Below are positions 7,343-16,324 of a stretch of DNA of 27,436 bases, in pieces. The stretch is taken from contig CAYGSU010000055.1 in assembly GCA_964352715.1 (NCBI GenBank), positions 1-27,436 on the forward strand. The letters are read 5' to 3'. The notes under the pieces were generated by a model. It had not been told where the DNA came from. It saw only the letters and a program-made list of their open reading frames with translations, and made no database searches. A program made the position numbers and the translations under genes. The number at the start of each line of letters is the position of its first letter. The first letter of the stretch is position 1. Origin of the DNA: JAVKBW01 sp964352715 (lineage in GTDB: Bacteria > Pseudomonadota > Alphaproteobacteria > UBA8366 > Aestuariispiraceae).

Positions 7343-9034
7343 TTACAAGCCGTCGGCATTGATACGGGATAAGTTTCCCTTCTTATCGTATTCATACCCT
7401 TGATACGCTATCCGCAGGGCACGCTTGTCGATCTTGCCGGTTGTGGCGTGCGGAATGGAATCGACGACCTTGATCGCATCGGGCAACCACCATTTTGGCG
7501 CGGAAAGAAGGATGTGCTCTTTGATCTCATCCAGAGTGATGCTTTCGCCACTTTGAAGGCGCAAAATCAGCAGGGGCCGCTCGTTCCAGCGCGGATGTGG
7601 TAAACCGATAACGGCTGCCTCGGCGACCGCCGGATGAGTCGAAGCGAGAGATTCCAGCGTTTGTGAGCTGATCCATTCACCGCCGGACTTGACCATGTCC
7701 TTGAGCCTGTCGACCACTTTGAACCGACCGAACTGATCGATAGAGATCACATCACCGGTCTTGAACCAGCCGTCTTCTGTGAAGGCGCTTGAACTGGCGG
7801 CTTCATCCTCGAAATAGCCGGAAATGACGAAGTGGCCATGGCACTCCATTTCGCCCGGCGTTTTTCCATCGTGTGGCACTAACTGGCCGGACTCGGACCG
7901 GGCGCGCACCGATACACCGTAGAACGGGCGGTGGCTGCGCCCTATTTCCAATTTCGCATCCGGGTCTGCTCCTAAGAAATCCGGTCCATCGAAACCAGTG
8001 GCAAGGCCTGTCGTTGTCTCGGTCATTCCGAAGCCGCAACGATGATCGAGGCCAGCGTCGTGTAGGCGTTTTAGAAGCCCACGGGTTGGCGTGCCGCCGC
8101 CGAAACCAATCAGTTTCAGTGATTTCGGATTTCCGTTGTGTAGCTTCAGATGATCCAGGTAGGAAAGCCAAATCGTCGGCACGCCAAAAGCGACGGTAAC
8201 GGCTTCACTTTCAATAAGGTCTGCCAGTTTTTCGCCTGCCATTTGTGCACCCGGCAGAACGAGTTTTGCGCCCGCTATCAGAGCCTGATGCGCTTTGCAC
8301 CAACCGTTCACATGAAACATGGGCACTGCCGGTAAAACACAGGCTTGCGGATCAATGCCAGTCTGACCGGATGCCAAACCCGTCAGGCAATAGAGCAGAG
8401 TTGATCTGTGCGAGTAGAGCGCGCCTTTCGGGTCTCCGGTGGAACCGGACGAGTAACATAGCGATGAAGCGGCACGCTCATCGAAAACTGGCCATTCATC
8501 GACCCCTACGATATCGGCCAGGAGTTCGCTGTAACTCAAAACGTTAAGGCGACCAATAGTAGGCGCCGGGTCACCGTCCAGTACGACGACGGTTTCCAGG
8601 CTTGGGCACTGTTCGCCTAGCAACTCGATCCGGCTTAGTTGGTCGCGATCCACAAACGCGATCCGGTTCTTTGCCTTGTTAGCGATGAATGCCAGTTGGT
8701 CATCGCTGTATCGGATATTGAGTGTGTGGCATACGGCGCCGATACCCGGGATGGCAAAATAAAGGTCAAGGTGAGGTAGTGTGTTCCAAGCGAGCGTTGC
8801 GAGACATTCTCCGGGTTCGACATTGAGGCGCGCACGCAACGCGGCTGCCGTTTTCCTGCATCGCGCTTCGAACCCGACAAATGTTGTTCGGTCGAGTCCA
8901 CCGTCCAAACGCCGGGCGACGATTTCCTGATAGGGAAATGCATTTGCTGCATGGGTTACAATTGATGACAGGAGCAGTGGTTGCTCCATCATCTTCGCCA
9001 TGCGTATGTCGCTCGACAGGATCGTGTCTTTCAT
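7343..9034 (-). CDS. Acyl-CoA synthetase (AMP-forming), DmdB-like
   Basis: Activates a carboxylic acid to its CoA thioester via an acyl-adenylate. All adenylate-forming motifs are present: P-loop YSSGSTGDPKG at about 194-204, GFGMTETT, W-F-K-T-G-D, the GRFKVVDRLKDMVKSGGEWIS hinge, and the catalytic lysine in ATGK (about Lys534). The N-terminal MMEQPLLLSSIVTHAA and LAWNTLPHLDLYFAIPGIGAVCHT segments resemble 3-methylmercaptopropionyl-CoA ligase DmdB and related medium-chain ligases. Two starts are possible: ATG at 9034 (563 residues) or ATG at 9001, which fits the family N-terminus better; neither has a clear ribosome site. It is divergent from the beta-oxidation operon across a short AT-rich spacer carrying the recurrent motif. 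The true acid substrate is not determined. Confidence 0.9.
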   Translation of the reverse strand: MKDTILSSDIRMAKMMEQPLLLSSIVTHAANAFPYQEIVARRLDGGLDRTTFVGFEARCRKTAAALRARLNVEPGECLATLAWNTLPHLDLYFAIPGIGAVCHTLNIRYSDDQLAFIANKAKNRIAFVDRDQLSRIELLGEQCPSLETVVVLDGDPAPTIGRLNVLSYSELLADIVGVDEWPVFDERAASSLCYSSGSTGDPKGALYSHRSTLLYCLTGLASGQTGIDPQACVLPAVPMFHVNGWCKAHQALIAGAKLVLPGAQMAGEKLADLIESEAVTVAFGVPTIWLSYLDHLKLHNGNPKSLKLIGFGGGTPTRGLLKRLHDAGLDHRCGFGMTETTTGLATGFDGPDFLGADPDAKLEIGRSHRPFYGVSVRARSESGQLVPHDGKTPGEMECHGHFVISGYFEDEAASSSAFTEDGWFKTGDVISIDQFGRFKVVDRLKDMVKSGGEWISSQTLESLASTHPAVAEAAVIGLPHPRWNERPLLILRLQSGESITLDEIKEHILLSAPKWWLPDAIKVVDSIPHATTGKIDKRALRIAYQGYEYDKKGNLSRINADGL

Positions 9035-9047
9035 TAACGTTTTTCTT

Positions 9048-9072
9048 GAAAAAATATTTTCATATTATGAAA
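9048..9072 (+). promoter_or_regulatory. Candidate operator, GAAA-N6-TTTC-N7-GAAA motif in divergent promoter
   Basis: GAAA at 9048-9051, TTTC at 9058-9061 and GAAA at 9069-9072: all three arms are perfect. The right half lies in a 7-bp inverted repeat (TTTCATA and TATGAAA) around a single T. The site lies between the ligase start (9034, minus) and the hydratase/dehydrogenase start (9139, plus), so one protein bound here could control both directions. Confidence 0.6.
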
Positions 9073-9138
9073 TATATCGTAAACTGATTATCGTTGAAAC
9101 ACCAAACTGTTCGCAATCGATCGGAAGCAGGAAAGCGC

Positions 9139-11259
9139 ATGGAAATGGATCAGTTCGTTACGGTTAGTCGATGGCCGGTTGATCCCAGAATAGGGATCGT
9201 TACCCTCGATAATCCTCCTGTCAATGCGATGAGTGTTGGTGTGCCGAGGGAGATTCTTGAGGCGGTCAAAAGGCTCAATGCAGACGAAACTGTATCGGCA
9301 ATTCTATTCACGGCGGGCGGTAGCGGTGTTCTTGGTGGCGCAGATATCAAGATGCAAGGAAAACCCTGGCCGGAGAACGAGCCCAACCTGATACGTCTGA
9401 TTGACACCATAGATCGGAACGAAAAGCCGATTGGTATTCTATTTCGCAGGACGGCCCTTGGCGGTGGCTTGGAAATAGCGATGGCCTGTCGGTACAGAAT
9501 TGCAACACCTGGAACCAAAATCGGACAACCCGAAGTAAAAATTGGTATTCCGCCTGGCGCGGGTGGCACCCAACGCCTGCCGAGGCTGGTCGGTGCGGAA
9601 AAAGCGCTGTCTATGATTGTATCCGGCGATCCTATTTCAGTCGAAGAAGGGGAACGGATTGGCTTAGTGGATCGGATCGTCTCGGAAGACAAGGCGGAAG
9701 ATGATGCGGCTGCCTTCCTCATTGAAACGCTTTCCGATAAAGAGCAGCGGCCGAAAACCAGCGAACGACATGCCGCTGTCGAAGATCCGGGCATTTTCGA
9801 AGCCGAACGCGATCGCGTTGCCCATAAGTTTCGTGGTCAGGTCGCGCCGATGGCTTGTATCGACTGTGTCGAGATTGCCACGAAAACTGACTTTCATGAA
9901 GGTTTCGCTTATGAGCGAAAGCGGTTTCTGGAATGTGTTTCATCCTCCGAAGCGGCAGCATTGCGCCATGTATTTTTCGCAGAGCGGCAGGCTAAAAAAG
10001 TACCCGGAATTGGCAAGGATATAAAACCGGTCAACATTGAAACGGCTGCGGTCATTGGTGCCGGAACGATGGGGGCAGGGATCGCTATCTGTTTCGCAAA
10101 CGCCGGTATCCCCGTCACACTGATCGAGCAGAAGGAAGACGCTCTGGAGCGCGGTATGACGCGCATCAGGGATAACTTTGCCGGCCAGGCGAAAAAGGGC
10201 CGACTTTCTGACAGCGAAGCGGTCCGCAGGACTAGTCTTGTTTCCTCAGCGCTTTCGCTGGATTCCGTAAGAGACGCCGATGTGATCATTGAAGCTGTGT
10301 TTGAAGATATGGAGGTTAAGAAAGCCATCTTCTCCGACCTTGCACGATATGCAAAAGCGGGCGCTGTGTTGGCTTCAAATACCTCCTATCTGGACGTGAA
10401 TGATATTGCTTCTGCTACAGGCGGCCGGGAAGGAGAGGTGCTGGGCATGCATTTCTTCAGTCCCGCTCATATCATGAAGCTGCTCGAAGTCGTCCGCGGC
10501 TCGAAAACCTCCGACGAGGCGCTTGTGACCGGCCTCAAGCTTGGAGAGAGGCTTGGGAAGACAGCGGTGGTCTCAGGTGTTGGGCATGGCTTCATCGGAA
10601 ACCGGATGTTTTATCAGTACAATCGCGAAGCCGAGTTTCTGCTCCAGGAAGGAGCCACTGTCGATCAGGTCGATAATGCGCTTAAGCAGTTTGGTATGGC
10701 GATGGGGCCTTTCGCTGTTCGGGACCTTGCGGGCCTCGATATCGGCTGGGCCATGCGGAAGTCGACGGCTCATCTTCGCGATTCCAATCAGCGCTATTCA
10801 AAAGTCGGGGATGTAATCTGCGAAAAAGGCTGGTTTGGGCAGAAAACCGGCAGAGGCTTCTATCTTTACGAAGATGGTAAGCCCAAGCCTAACCCTGACC
10901 TAACTGCCATTATTGCAGAGACTGCGGTCGAGGCCGGAATCGTGCCGGGAAAGGTTTCGGATGATCGGATCGTTGAGCGTTGCTTGTACGCATTGGTAAA
11001 TGAGGGTGCCAGAATTCTGGAGGAAGGAATTGCCATGCGTGCGAGCGACATCGATCTGGTCTATATCAACGGCTACGGCTTTCCGCGCTGGCGAGGCGGT
11101 CCCATGCATTGGGCCGACGACCTGGGTTTGGCAAAGGTGCTGGGGGCTATCACCTACTTCAATGAAGGTCACGACTTCTGGAAGCCGGCGCCTTTGCTGG
11201 AGCAATTGGTCCGGCAGAACAAGACTTTTGCAGACTGGGACAGGGAGAATGCATCGTGA
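9139..11259 (+). CDS. fadJ: Bifunctional enoyl-CoA hydratase / 3-hydroxyacyl-CoA dehydrogenase (FadB/FadJ family)
   Basis: A 706-residue protein carrying out the second and third steps of beta-oxidation. The crotonase domain (about 1-190) has both catalytic glutamates, Glu112 in ALGGGLEIAMAC and Glu132 in GQPEVKIGIPPG. The dehydrogenase part begins with the NAD-binding GAGTMG at 307-312 and carries the catalytic His-Glu pair in GMHFFSPAHIMKLLEVV. The length suits the peroxisomal bifunctional/FadJ type (about 700-730). The ATG at 9139 is chosen because AGGAAA lies 4-5 bases upstream; a TTG at 9094 is in frame but has no support. Its stop overlaps the thiolase start by four bases, indicating translational coupling. 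The specific symbol is by family; FadB-like alternatives are equally possible. Confidence 0.9.
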   Translation: MEMDQFVTVSRWPVDPRIGIVTLDNPPVNAMSVGVPREILEAVKRLNADETVSAILFTAGGSGVLGGADIKMQGKPWPENEPNLIRLIDTIDRNEKPIGILFRRTALGGGLEIAMACRYRIATPGTKIGQPEVKIGIPPGAGGTQRLPRLVGAEKALSMIVSGDPISVEEGERIGLVDRIVSEDKAEDDAAAFLIETLSDKEQRPKTSERHAAVEDPGIFEAERDRVAHKFRGQVAPMACIDCVEIATKTDFHEGFAYERKRFLECVSSSEAAALRHVFFAERQAKKVPGIGKDIKPVNIETAAVIGAGTMGAGIAICFANAGIPVTLIEQKEDALERGMTRIRDNFAGQAKKGRLSDSEAVRRTSLVSSALSLDSVRDADVIIEAVFEDMEVKKAIFSDLARYAKAGAVLASNTSYLDVNDIASATGGREGEVLGMHFFSPAHIMKLLEVVRGSKTSDEALVTGLKLGERLGKTAVVSGVGHGFIGNRMFYQYNREAEFLLQEGATVDQVDNALKQFGMAMGPFAVRDLAGLDIGWAMRKSTAHLRDSNQRYSKVGDVICEKGWFGQKTGRGFYLYEDGKPKPNPDLTAIIAETAVEAGIVPGKVSDDRIVERCLYALVNEGARILEEGIAMRASDIDLVYINGYGFPRWRGGPMHWADDLGLAKVLGAITYFNEGHDFWKPAPLLEQLVRQNKTFADWDRENAS

Positions 11260-12440
11260 GCCGTGAAGCCGTTATCGTATCCACCGCGCGGACACCGATC
11301 GCTAAAGCGTTCCGCGGTGCATTTAATGTAACCCACCCACAGACATTGGGGGGGCATGTGATGAAACATGCCGTCGAACGGGCGAAAATTGATCCTGCTG
11401 AGATCGAAGATGTGATCTTTGGCTGCGGCGTAACCGAAGGCGTAACCGGATTTAACATCGCACGGGCATCAGCGATACGGGCCGGTGTGCCGCCAACGGC
11501 GGCCGGGCTTGTTGTATCACGACATTGTGCGTCAGGTCTGCAGGCGATAGCGAATGCGGCACAGTATATCGTGATGGAGGGGGCGCCCGTCGTGCTGGCA
11601 GGCGGGATCGAAGCGGTCACGATGGTGACACAGAACCGGCGTGGCGGATACAAGGATGAAGAATGGATTATGGCGAACAAGCCGGATTTGTTTATGCCAA
11701 TGATCGATACTGCCGATATTGTAGCGGAACGCTATGGCGTATCGCGTGAAATGCAGGATGAGTATGCGCTGCAAAGCCAACAGCGTACGGCGGCAGCCCA
11801 GGAAGCCGGTCGCCTCGATGAAGAGATCGTACCCGTCACCACCAGGAAGCAGGTGAAAAACACGGATACCGGGGAAACGTCACTCGAAGAAGTGACAATT
11901 TCCAGTGACGAAGGCAATCGTCCGTCTACCACGCTGGAATCGCTTGCGACGCTGGAACCGGTTATGGGGCCGGACAAATTCATAACGGCTGGGAATGCCA
12001 GCCAGTTATCGGACGGTGCGTCTGCTTGCGTGGTGATGGAAGCGAAAGAGGCGTCTCGACGTGGCCTGGAACCGCTCGGTGTCTATCGCGGAATGGCCGT
12101 TGCCGGACTGGAACCGGATGAAATGGGTATCGGGCCTGTTTATGCCATTCCAAGGCTACTGGAACGTCACAATCTTTCGATCGATGACATTGATCTTTGG
12201 GAGCTGAATGAAGCCTTTGCGGTGCAGGTTGTCTATTGCCGCGACAAACTCGGCATCCCGAACGAACGGCTTAATGTAAACGGCGGGTCGATATCCATCG
12301 GCCATCCATTCGGAATGACAGGCGCTCGTCTGACGGGTCATGCTCTGATTGAAGGCCGTCACCGAGGCGCCAAGCACGTGGTCGTCTCAATGTGTATTGG
12401 CGGTGGTCAGGGTGCTGCGGCCCTGTTCGACGTTCGTTGA
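11256..12440 (+). CDS. Acetyl-CoA acyltransferase (thiolase)
   Basis: A 394-residue thiolase that cleaves a 3-ketoacyl-CoA with CoA to acetyl-CoA plus a shortened acyl-CoA. The nucleophile Cys91 sits in S-R-H-C-A-S-G-L-Q-A, followed by NEAFA, His350 in GHPFGMTGAR and Cys380 in CIGGGQGAA, so all catalytic residues are present. The GTG start at 11256 overlaps the preceding stop as GTGA. The downstream acyl-CoA dehydrogenase begins 10 bases after its stop. If the acyl chain carries an N-methylated amine, as in known betainyl-CoA thiolase chemistry, the product other than acetyl-CoA would be a betaine-CoA; that is inference from context. Biosynthetic acetoacetyl-CoA thiolase is less likely given the operon. 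Confidence 0.93.
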   Translation: MSREAVIVSTARTPIAKAFRGAFNVTHPQTLGGHVMKHAVERAKIDPAEIEDVIFGCGVTEGVTGFNIARASAIRAGVPPTAAGLVVSRHCASGLQAIANAAQYIVMEGAPVVLAGGIEAVTMVTQNRRGGYKDEEWIMANKPDLFMPMIDTADIVAERYGVSREMQDEYALQSQQRTAAAQEAGRLDEEIVPVTTRKQVKNTDTGETSLEEVTISSDEGNRPSTTLESLATLEPVMGPDKFITAGNASQLSDGASACVVMEAKEASRRGLEPLGVYRGMAVAGLEPDEMGIGPVYAIPRLLERHNLSIDDIDLWELNEAFAVQVVYCRDKLGIPNERLNVNGGSISIGHPFGMTGARLTGHALIEGRHRGAKHVVVSMCIGGGQGAAALFDVR

Positions 12441-12450
12441 CAGGTCTGTC

Positions 12451-14241
12451 ATGGCGTCAATAATCGATCGCAGGACAATAGATTTTCTTCTCTTCGATGT
12501 TTTGAATGTCTCGGGCATTTGTGGTCACGGCCGGTTTTCGGACCATGATCAAGAATCGTTGTCAGCAGTATTGGATCTTGCGCAGAAGATTGCGGAGGAG
12601 GATCTCTGGCCGCATTCACAAAAAACAGATGTCGAGGAGCCCTATCTGGAAAACGGACAGGTTCGTATATTACAGGAAGTGAAGGACGCACAGGGTATCT
12701 TTCGTGAGGCCGGTTTCTTTTCGGCGCATTGCGATTACGAGTTGGGTGGAATGCAGCTTCCCGTATCCGTCAATAATGCCTGTAACGGCATGTTCAAGGG
12801 CGCCAACGTAGCTGCCCATAGTTACATGTCTCTTACGCGCGCTGCAGCCAATCTGCTCGAGGTGCACGGGAACGAAGAGCAGAAAAAGCTGCTGATGCTT
12901 CCCATGTTGCAAGGACGGTATTTCGGGACAATGTGCCTGTCGGAACCGGATGCGGGGTCATCCCTGTCGGACCTTAAAACCAGGGCGGTACAGAAAGAAG
13001 ACGGTACATTTGCAATTACCGGCAACAAGATGTGGATCAGCGCGGGGGATCATGATGCATCGGAAAACATCGTCCATCTTGTTCTGGCGAGGTTGCCCGA
13101 TGCACCGGCGGGCGTAAAGGGTATCTCTTTGTTCGCGGTGCCAAAAGTCAGGGTGGAAACCGATGGGTCTCTCGGCGAACGCAATGGCGTCACTGTAGCA
13201 GGTCTTAATCACAAGATGGGATATCGGGGCGTAAGCAACTGCCTGCTGAATTTCGGAGAATCGAAACCGGCCGTCGGGACCATGGTAGGAGAACCTAACA
13301 GAGGACTGACCGCCATGTTTCATATGATGAACGAGGCCCGCATCAGTGTCGGGATCGGTGCAGCCATGCTTGGGTCAGTCGGGTATCGTATCGCATTGGA
13401 CTATGCGAAGGAACGCCGGCAAGGCCGGCGGTTCTCTGAAAAAGAACCGACTTCCAAGCCAGTCGCGATTATAGAGCATCCGGATGTGCGACGGATGTTA
13501 ATGAAGCAGAAAGTCTATACCGAAGGTGCGATTGCATTGTGCCTTTATGCAGGAATGCTGGTCGATCGCCATGCAGTGGCAAATGACGAGGCAGAACGAC
13601 AACGGTTGACCGACCTGCTCGACATTGTAACGCCAATCGTCAAGGCCTGGCCCTCCGAATTCGGGCTTGAGGCAAACAAACTGGCGATCCAGGTATTGGG
13701 TGGATATGGATACACGCGAGATTTTCCTGTCGAGAAACTGTATCGGGACAATCGCCTTAACATGATACACGAGGGAACCAACGGTATTCAGGCGCTCGAC
13801 CTCCTTGGCCGAAAGGCGATCATGAACAATGGCAGGGCGTTTGACGCATTGGTTAAGGAAGTTCAGGAAACGGCGGCTACCGCGCAAGGTACGGACTACG
13901 CTGACTACGCCGAAACCTTGTTAACCCTGTTCGGGAAGGCGGCTGCGCATGCTGCGGCAACAGGAAAGGCTATTGCACAAGGGAAAGCAGAACATTCTCT
14001 GGCATTGGCATCACCTTTCCTTAACGGTCTTGGGCATCTTGTGGTTGGTTGGCTGTGGCTCAGGCAAGCACTTGCTGCTGATACGGCTATACCGGAAAAC
14101 AAGGATATCGATTTCCTGCAGGGAAAACTGGCGGCCTGCAGATGGTTTTTCGAGCAGGAAATTCCCGAAGCGGTTACCTGGCTTGAAAATGCTGCCCGGT
14201 CGCCGGATACCTTATTGGGTGTTCCTGAAAACGGTCTGTAG
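12451..14241 (+). CDS. Acyl-CoA dehydrogenase, DmdC-like with C-terminal extension
   Basis: A 596-residue FAD-dependent dehydrogenase for the first step of beta-oxidation. It has the N-terminal helical domain, the middle strand domain (MCLSEPDAGSSLSDL, GNKMWISAGDHD) and the C-terminal helical domain with VLGGYGYTRDFPVEKLYRD. The catalytic base is Glu441 in MIHEGTNGIQALD. About 100 extra C-terminal residues form the extra helical domain typical of DmdC (3-methylmercaptopropionyl-CoA dehydrogenase) and related long ACADs. The ATG at 12451 follows the thiolase stop by 10 bases, with a weak AGG upstream. It closes the beta-oxidation operon and is convergent, nine bases away, with the XRE-cupin gene. 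Electrons would pass to ETF, which is not encoded here. Confidence 0.9.
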   Translation: MASIIDRRTIDFLLFDVLNVSGICGHGRFSDHDQESLSAVLDLAQKIAEEDLWPHSQKTDVEEPYLENGQVRILQEVKDAQGIFREAGFFSAHCDYELGGMQLPVSVNNACNGMFKGANVAAHSYMSLTRAAANLLEVHGNEEQKKLLMLPMLQGRYFGTMCLSEPDAGSSLSDLKTRAVQKEDGTFAITGNKMWISAGDHDASENIVHLVLARLPDAPAGVKGISLFAVPKVRVETDGSLGERNGVTVAGLNHKMGYRGVSNCLLNFGESKPAVGTMVGEPNRGLTAMFHMMNEARISVGIGAAMLGSVGYRIALDYAKERRQGRRFSEKEPTSKPVAIIEHPDVRRMLMKQKVYTEGAIALCLYAGMLVDRHAVANDEAERQRLTDLLDIVTPIVKAWPSEFGLEANKLAIQVLGGYGYTRDFPVEKLYRDNRLNMIHEGTNGIQALDLLGRKAIMNNGRAFDALVKEVQETAATAQGTDYADYAETLLTLFGKAAAHAAATGKAIAQGKAEHSLALASPFLNGLGHLVVGWLWLRQALAADTAIPENKDIDFLQGKLAACRWFFEQEIPEAVTWLENAARSPDTLLGVPENGL

Positions 14242-14250
14242 CGGTTCAGT

Positions 14251-14889
14251 TCAGTTGCCGTTGTCCATTGTATTCGTCATCAAGACGATGAACTTGGCAG
14301 GCGATTTGAGAATCTTCTCAGGACCATGCGGTGTGCGCCCGTCAAAGATAAGGGTGTCGCCTTCACGGATATCGAATTGACGCGTACCGTAGCGGTATGA
14401 CATGTCTCCTGACAGCATATAGAGAAACTCCATGCCATTATGGGTGAACGTCGCGCGCTGCTTGCTTTGTTCTTCCAGAGTGATGAGGTATGGTTGGAAA
14501 GCGTGAACCTGGCCGGTGTTGTTAGCCAGTAATTCGTAGGTATGCCCGCCGCTCTTGCCGGGCCTGGCCATCAGCATACCCTTACCCTTGGGTATGTGAT
14601 AGAGCTGTCCTTCATCATCAAAACCTTTGAAAAACGTTGATATTGGCACGCCAAGACTCGAAGATATCTCGCCCAGCGAATGCAGTGTCGGTGAAACCTG
14701 TGCGTTTTCAATCTTGGATAGATTGCTGACAGAAATACCGGTTGCAGTTGATAGTTCCGCAATAGTCATGCCGACAAAACGGCGCCTCTCGCGGATCTGT
14801 TGGCCGACAAAGGTTGCGACATCCAGTTCCGCTTCAGTCACTTCCGGATCTTTGGAAATGTCACCAGCTGTCGATTTTTTCTTGCTCAT
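14251..14889 (-). CDS. XRE-family transcriptional regulator with C-terminal cupin domain (first)
   Basis: A 212-residue DNA-binding protein. An XRE helix-turn-helix occupies about residues 30-85 (IRERRRFVGMTIAELSTATG, SVSNLSKIENAQVSPTL). A cupin domain covers the second half (THNGMEFLYMLSGDMSYRYGTRQFDIREGDTLIFDGRTPHGPEKI). This architecture usually senses a small metabolite through the cupin and represses or activates local catabolic genes. The ATG at 14889 is taken as the start; a GTG three codons earlier is possible. It is divergent from the 2-oxoglutarate dioxygenase gene, which it may control through the inverted repeats at 14945-14972. It is only distantly similar to the other XRE-cupin gene at 21304, and its promoter lacks the GAAA/TTTC motif. 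Confidence 0.88.
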   Translation of the reverse strand: MSKKKSTAGDISKDPEVTEAELDVATFVGQQIRERRRFVGMTIAELSTATGISVSNLSKIENAQVSPTLHSLGEISSSLGVPISTFFKGFDDEGQLYHIPKGKGMLMARPGKSGGHTYELLANNTGQVHAFQPYLITLEEQSKQRATFTHNGMEFLYMLSGDMSYRYGTRQFDIREGDTLIFDGRTPHGPEKILKSPAKFIVLMTNTMDNGN

Positions 14890-14944
14890 GTCTAGCACTC
14901 TGAATCTTTGACTTTTTCACTGTATAGACTTTCCGTTGGGACAA

Positions 14945-14972
14945 GCAAAGACTGCTTTGCGCGATAGCAGTC
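14945..14972. promoter_or_regulatory. Overlapping inverted repeats between XRE-cupin and dioxygenase genes
   Basis: Two interlocked dyads lie in the divergent spacer. One is GCAAAG-ACTG-CTTTGC (14945-14960). The other is GACTGCT and AGCAGTC arms separated by nine bases (14950-14956 and 14966-14972). They are about 60-75 bases from both start codons, a plausible place for the operator of the adjacent XRE-cupin regulator. No sequence relation to the GAAA/TTTC motif is visible. Confidence 0.4.
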
Positions 14973-15048
14973 CGCTACTGGATTATTGATATATGCAACT
15001 CGATTCCTCTGGTTTTGTGGAAGACAGGAACTAAAAGGGAAAACAGTC

Positions 15049-15933
15049 GTGGGTAATTTGTCTGTTGAAGCCGGGCGAGAACGCATCCAGGTTCAACCGC
15101 TGTCCCGCGCCGTTGGCGCGGAAGTTGTTGGTGTTGACCTTTCACAGGACGTTAGCGACATCATTGTGGATGAAATTCGTCAGGCTTTGGGCGAATACGG
15201 CGTTCTGCTTTTCCGGGACCAGAATTTGTCCCCTGAAGACCATGTTGAATTCGCCCGAAAGTTTGGACCAATCAACGTCAACAAGTATTTCCACCCGGTC
15301 GAAGGGCATCCCGAGATCGCAAAGGTCATCAGGCGTCCTGAGGAGAAGGGCGTGACTGGCGGATATTGGCATACCGACCATTCCTACGATCAGACGCCGG
15401 CAATGGGATCGGTCTTTGTCGCGCGCGAGATACCGCCGGTTGGCGGGGATACGTTGTTTGCCGGCATGTTTGCGGCGTATGACGCACTCTCGGATGGCCT
15501 GAAATCGGTTCTGGAGAGGCTGTGGGCCTGGCATTCAGACGCGGTATGTCCGGAGGTTGGCGACCCTTCCATGCACGAGGATTTCAACGGACGGCTTAAA
15601 CTGGTCCAGGCCAATTGTGTCTGGGCCAAGCATCCGGTGGTTATCCGGCACCCGATTTCCGGGCAAAAGGCCTTGTACGTTAACAAGGGTTTCACGCATT
15701 CGATCGATGGGTGGTATCTTGAGGAATCTAGAATGCTGCTTGAGTTTCTATTCGAACATGGCAGTTCACTCGGCTTCACCTATCGACATCGATGGAAAGC
15801 CGGAGATGTCGCGTTCTGGGATAACCGGGCGACCTGGCACCGCGCAATGGATGATACCGAGGGGTATTTGCGCGTTCTCCATCGAATTACGATTGACGGC
15901 GAACCGCTGTCAGCAGCAGCAGATACTGCGTGA
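15049..15933 (+). CDS. TauD/TfdA-family 2-oxoglutarate-dependent Fe(II) dioxygenase
   Basis: A 294-residue enzyme that uses O2 and 2-oxoglutarate to hydroxylate, and often thereby cleave, a substrate. The iron ligands are His108 and Asp110 in YWHTDHSYD and distal His264 in ATWHRAMDD. Arginines 275 and 279 in LRVLHR fit the 2-oxoglutarate carboxylate site. Known members act on taurine, 2,4-D, alkyl sulfates and related small acids; substrate cannot be told from sequence. The length and lack of an N-terminal zinc domain argue against gamma-butyrobetaine hydroxylase. The GTG at 15049 is chosen because AAGGGA lies eight bases upstream; an upstream in-frame TTG at 14986 has none. It stands alone, divergent from the XRE-cupin gene, with a sulfatase remnant downstream. 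Confidence 0.9.
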   Translation: MGNLSVEAGRERIQVQPLSRAVGAEVVGVDLSQDVSDIIVDEIRQALGEYGVLLFRDQNLSPEDHVEFARKFGPINVNKYFHPVEGHPEIAKVIRRPEEKGVTGGYWHTDHSYDQTPAMGSVFVAREIPPVGGDTLFAGMFAAYDALSDGLKSVLERLWAWHSDAVCPEVGDPSMHEDFNGRLKLVQANCVWAKHPVVIRHPISGQKALYVNKGFTHSIDGWYLEESRMLLEFLFEHGSSLGFTYRHRWKAGDVAFWDNRATWHRAMDDTEGYLRVLHRITIDGEPLSAAADTA

Positions 15934-15950
15934 CAACCCAAATTCCAGCG

Positions 15951-16296
15951 CTACCCGGCCACATTCGGCATTGGTGTATAGTGCAGTTCACCAGTTCGCA
16001 TTGTCTCAAGTAGCGCGTCCTTACCACCAAGACTTTCAATGCGTTTGGCTTGATCGGCGAAGGTGAGTTTGCTCGCCCCTTCCGGATCGAGGTGCTTGCG
16101 AAGACGTGCGTCACATTCAGCCGGACATTTACTTAAGCCGGGTTCGAAGAAAGATCGGTTGTCTCGAAAGGGTCGGTTTCCAGATCGAACAATTGCGGTT
16201 CATATCCGGCGAAATGTGCGTATTTCCAGTTTTTCCATCGTAGCATCGTCATGCCGGTAATCGCGCCGTAGTCGTGGTAGCCGGATATGGATAATG
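15951..16296 (-). pseudogene. C-terminal remnant of a sulfatase (alkaline-phosphatase superfamily)
   Basis: This 391-base spacer holds no intact gene, but the minus strand encodes the end of a type I sulfatase in two frames. First comes a stretch with SGYHDYGAITGMTMLRW, then KYAHFAGYEPQLFDLETDP, matching the common 'seYHdgGsitGmfmlR...WKYvhyaGyppQLFDLe-DP' region. That frame hits a stop near 16139. About 10 bases on, another frame continues as DARLRKHLDPEG and ends with NVAG and a TAG at 15953-15951, the usual C-terminal helix region. So there is at least one frameshift. The catalytic N-terminal half is missing, replaced by the end of the Rieske gene at 16325. It is a relic, transcribed, if at all, by read-through from the Rieske operon. 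Confidence 0.7.
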
Positions 16297-16324
16297 AGGA
16301 TGTTTGGTTTCGTCGTTGCCTGCG

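Noticed and set aside
7323..7349. CTTGTAA/TTACAAG inverted repeat as a terminator between convergent genes
   Set aside because: Only 7 bp with a 13-base loop, AT-rich, overlapping the ligase stop codon; too weak to call.
7343..14241. DMSP demethylation (Dmd) cluster
   Set aside because: Ligase and dehydrogenase are DmdB/DmdC-like, but DmdA and DmdD are absent and a thiolase and FadJ-type enzyme are present, which the Dmd route does not use.
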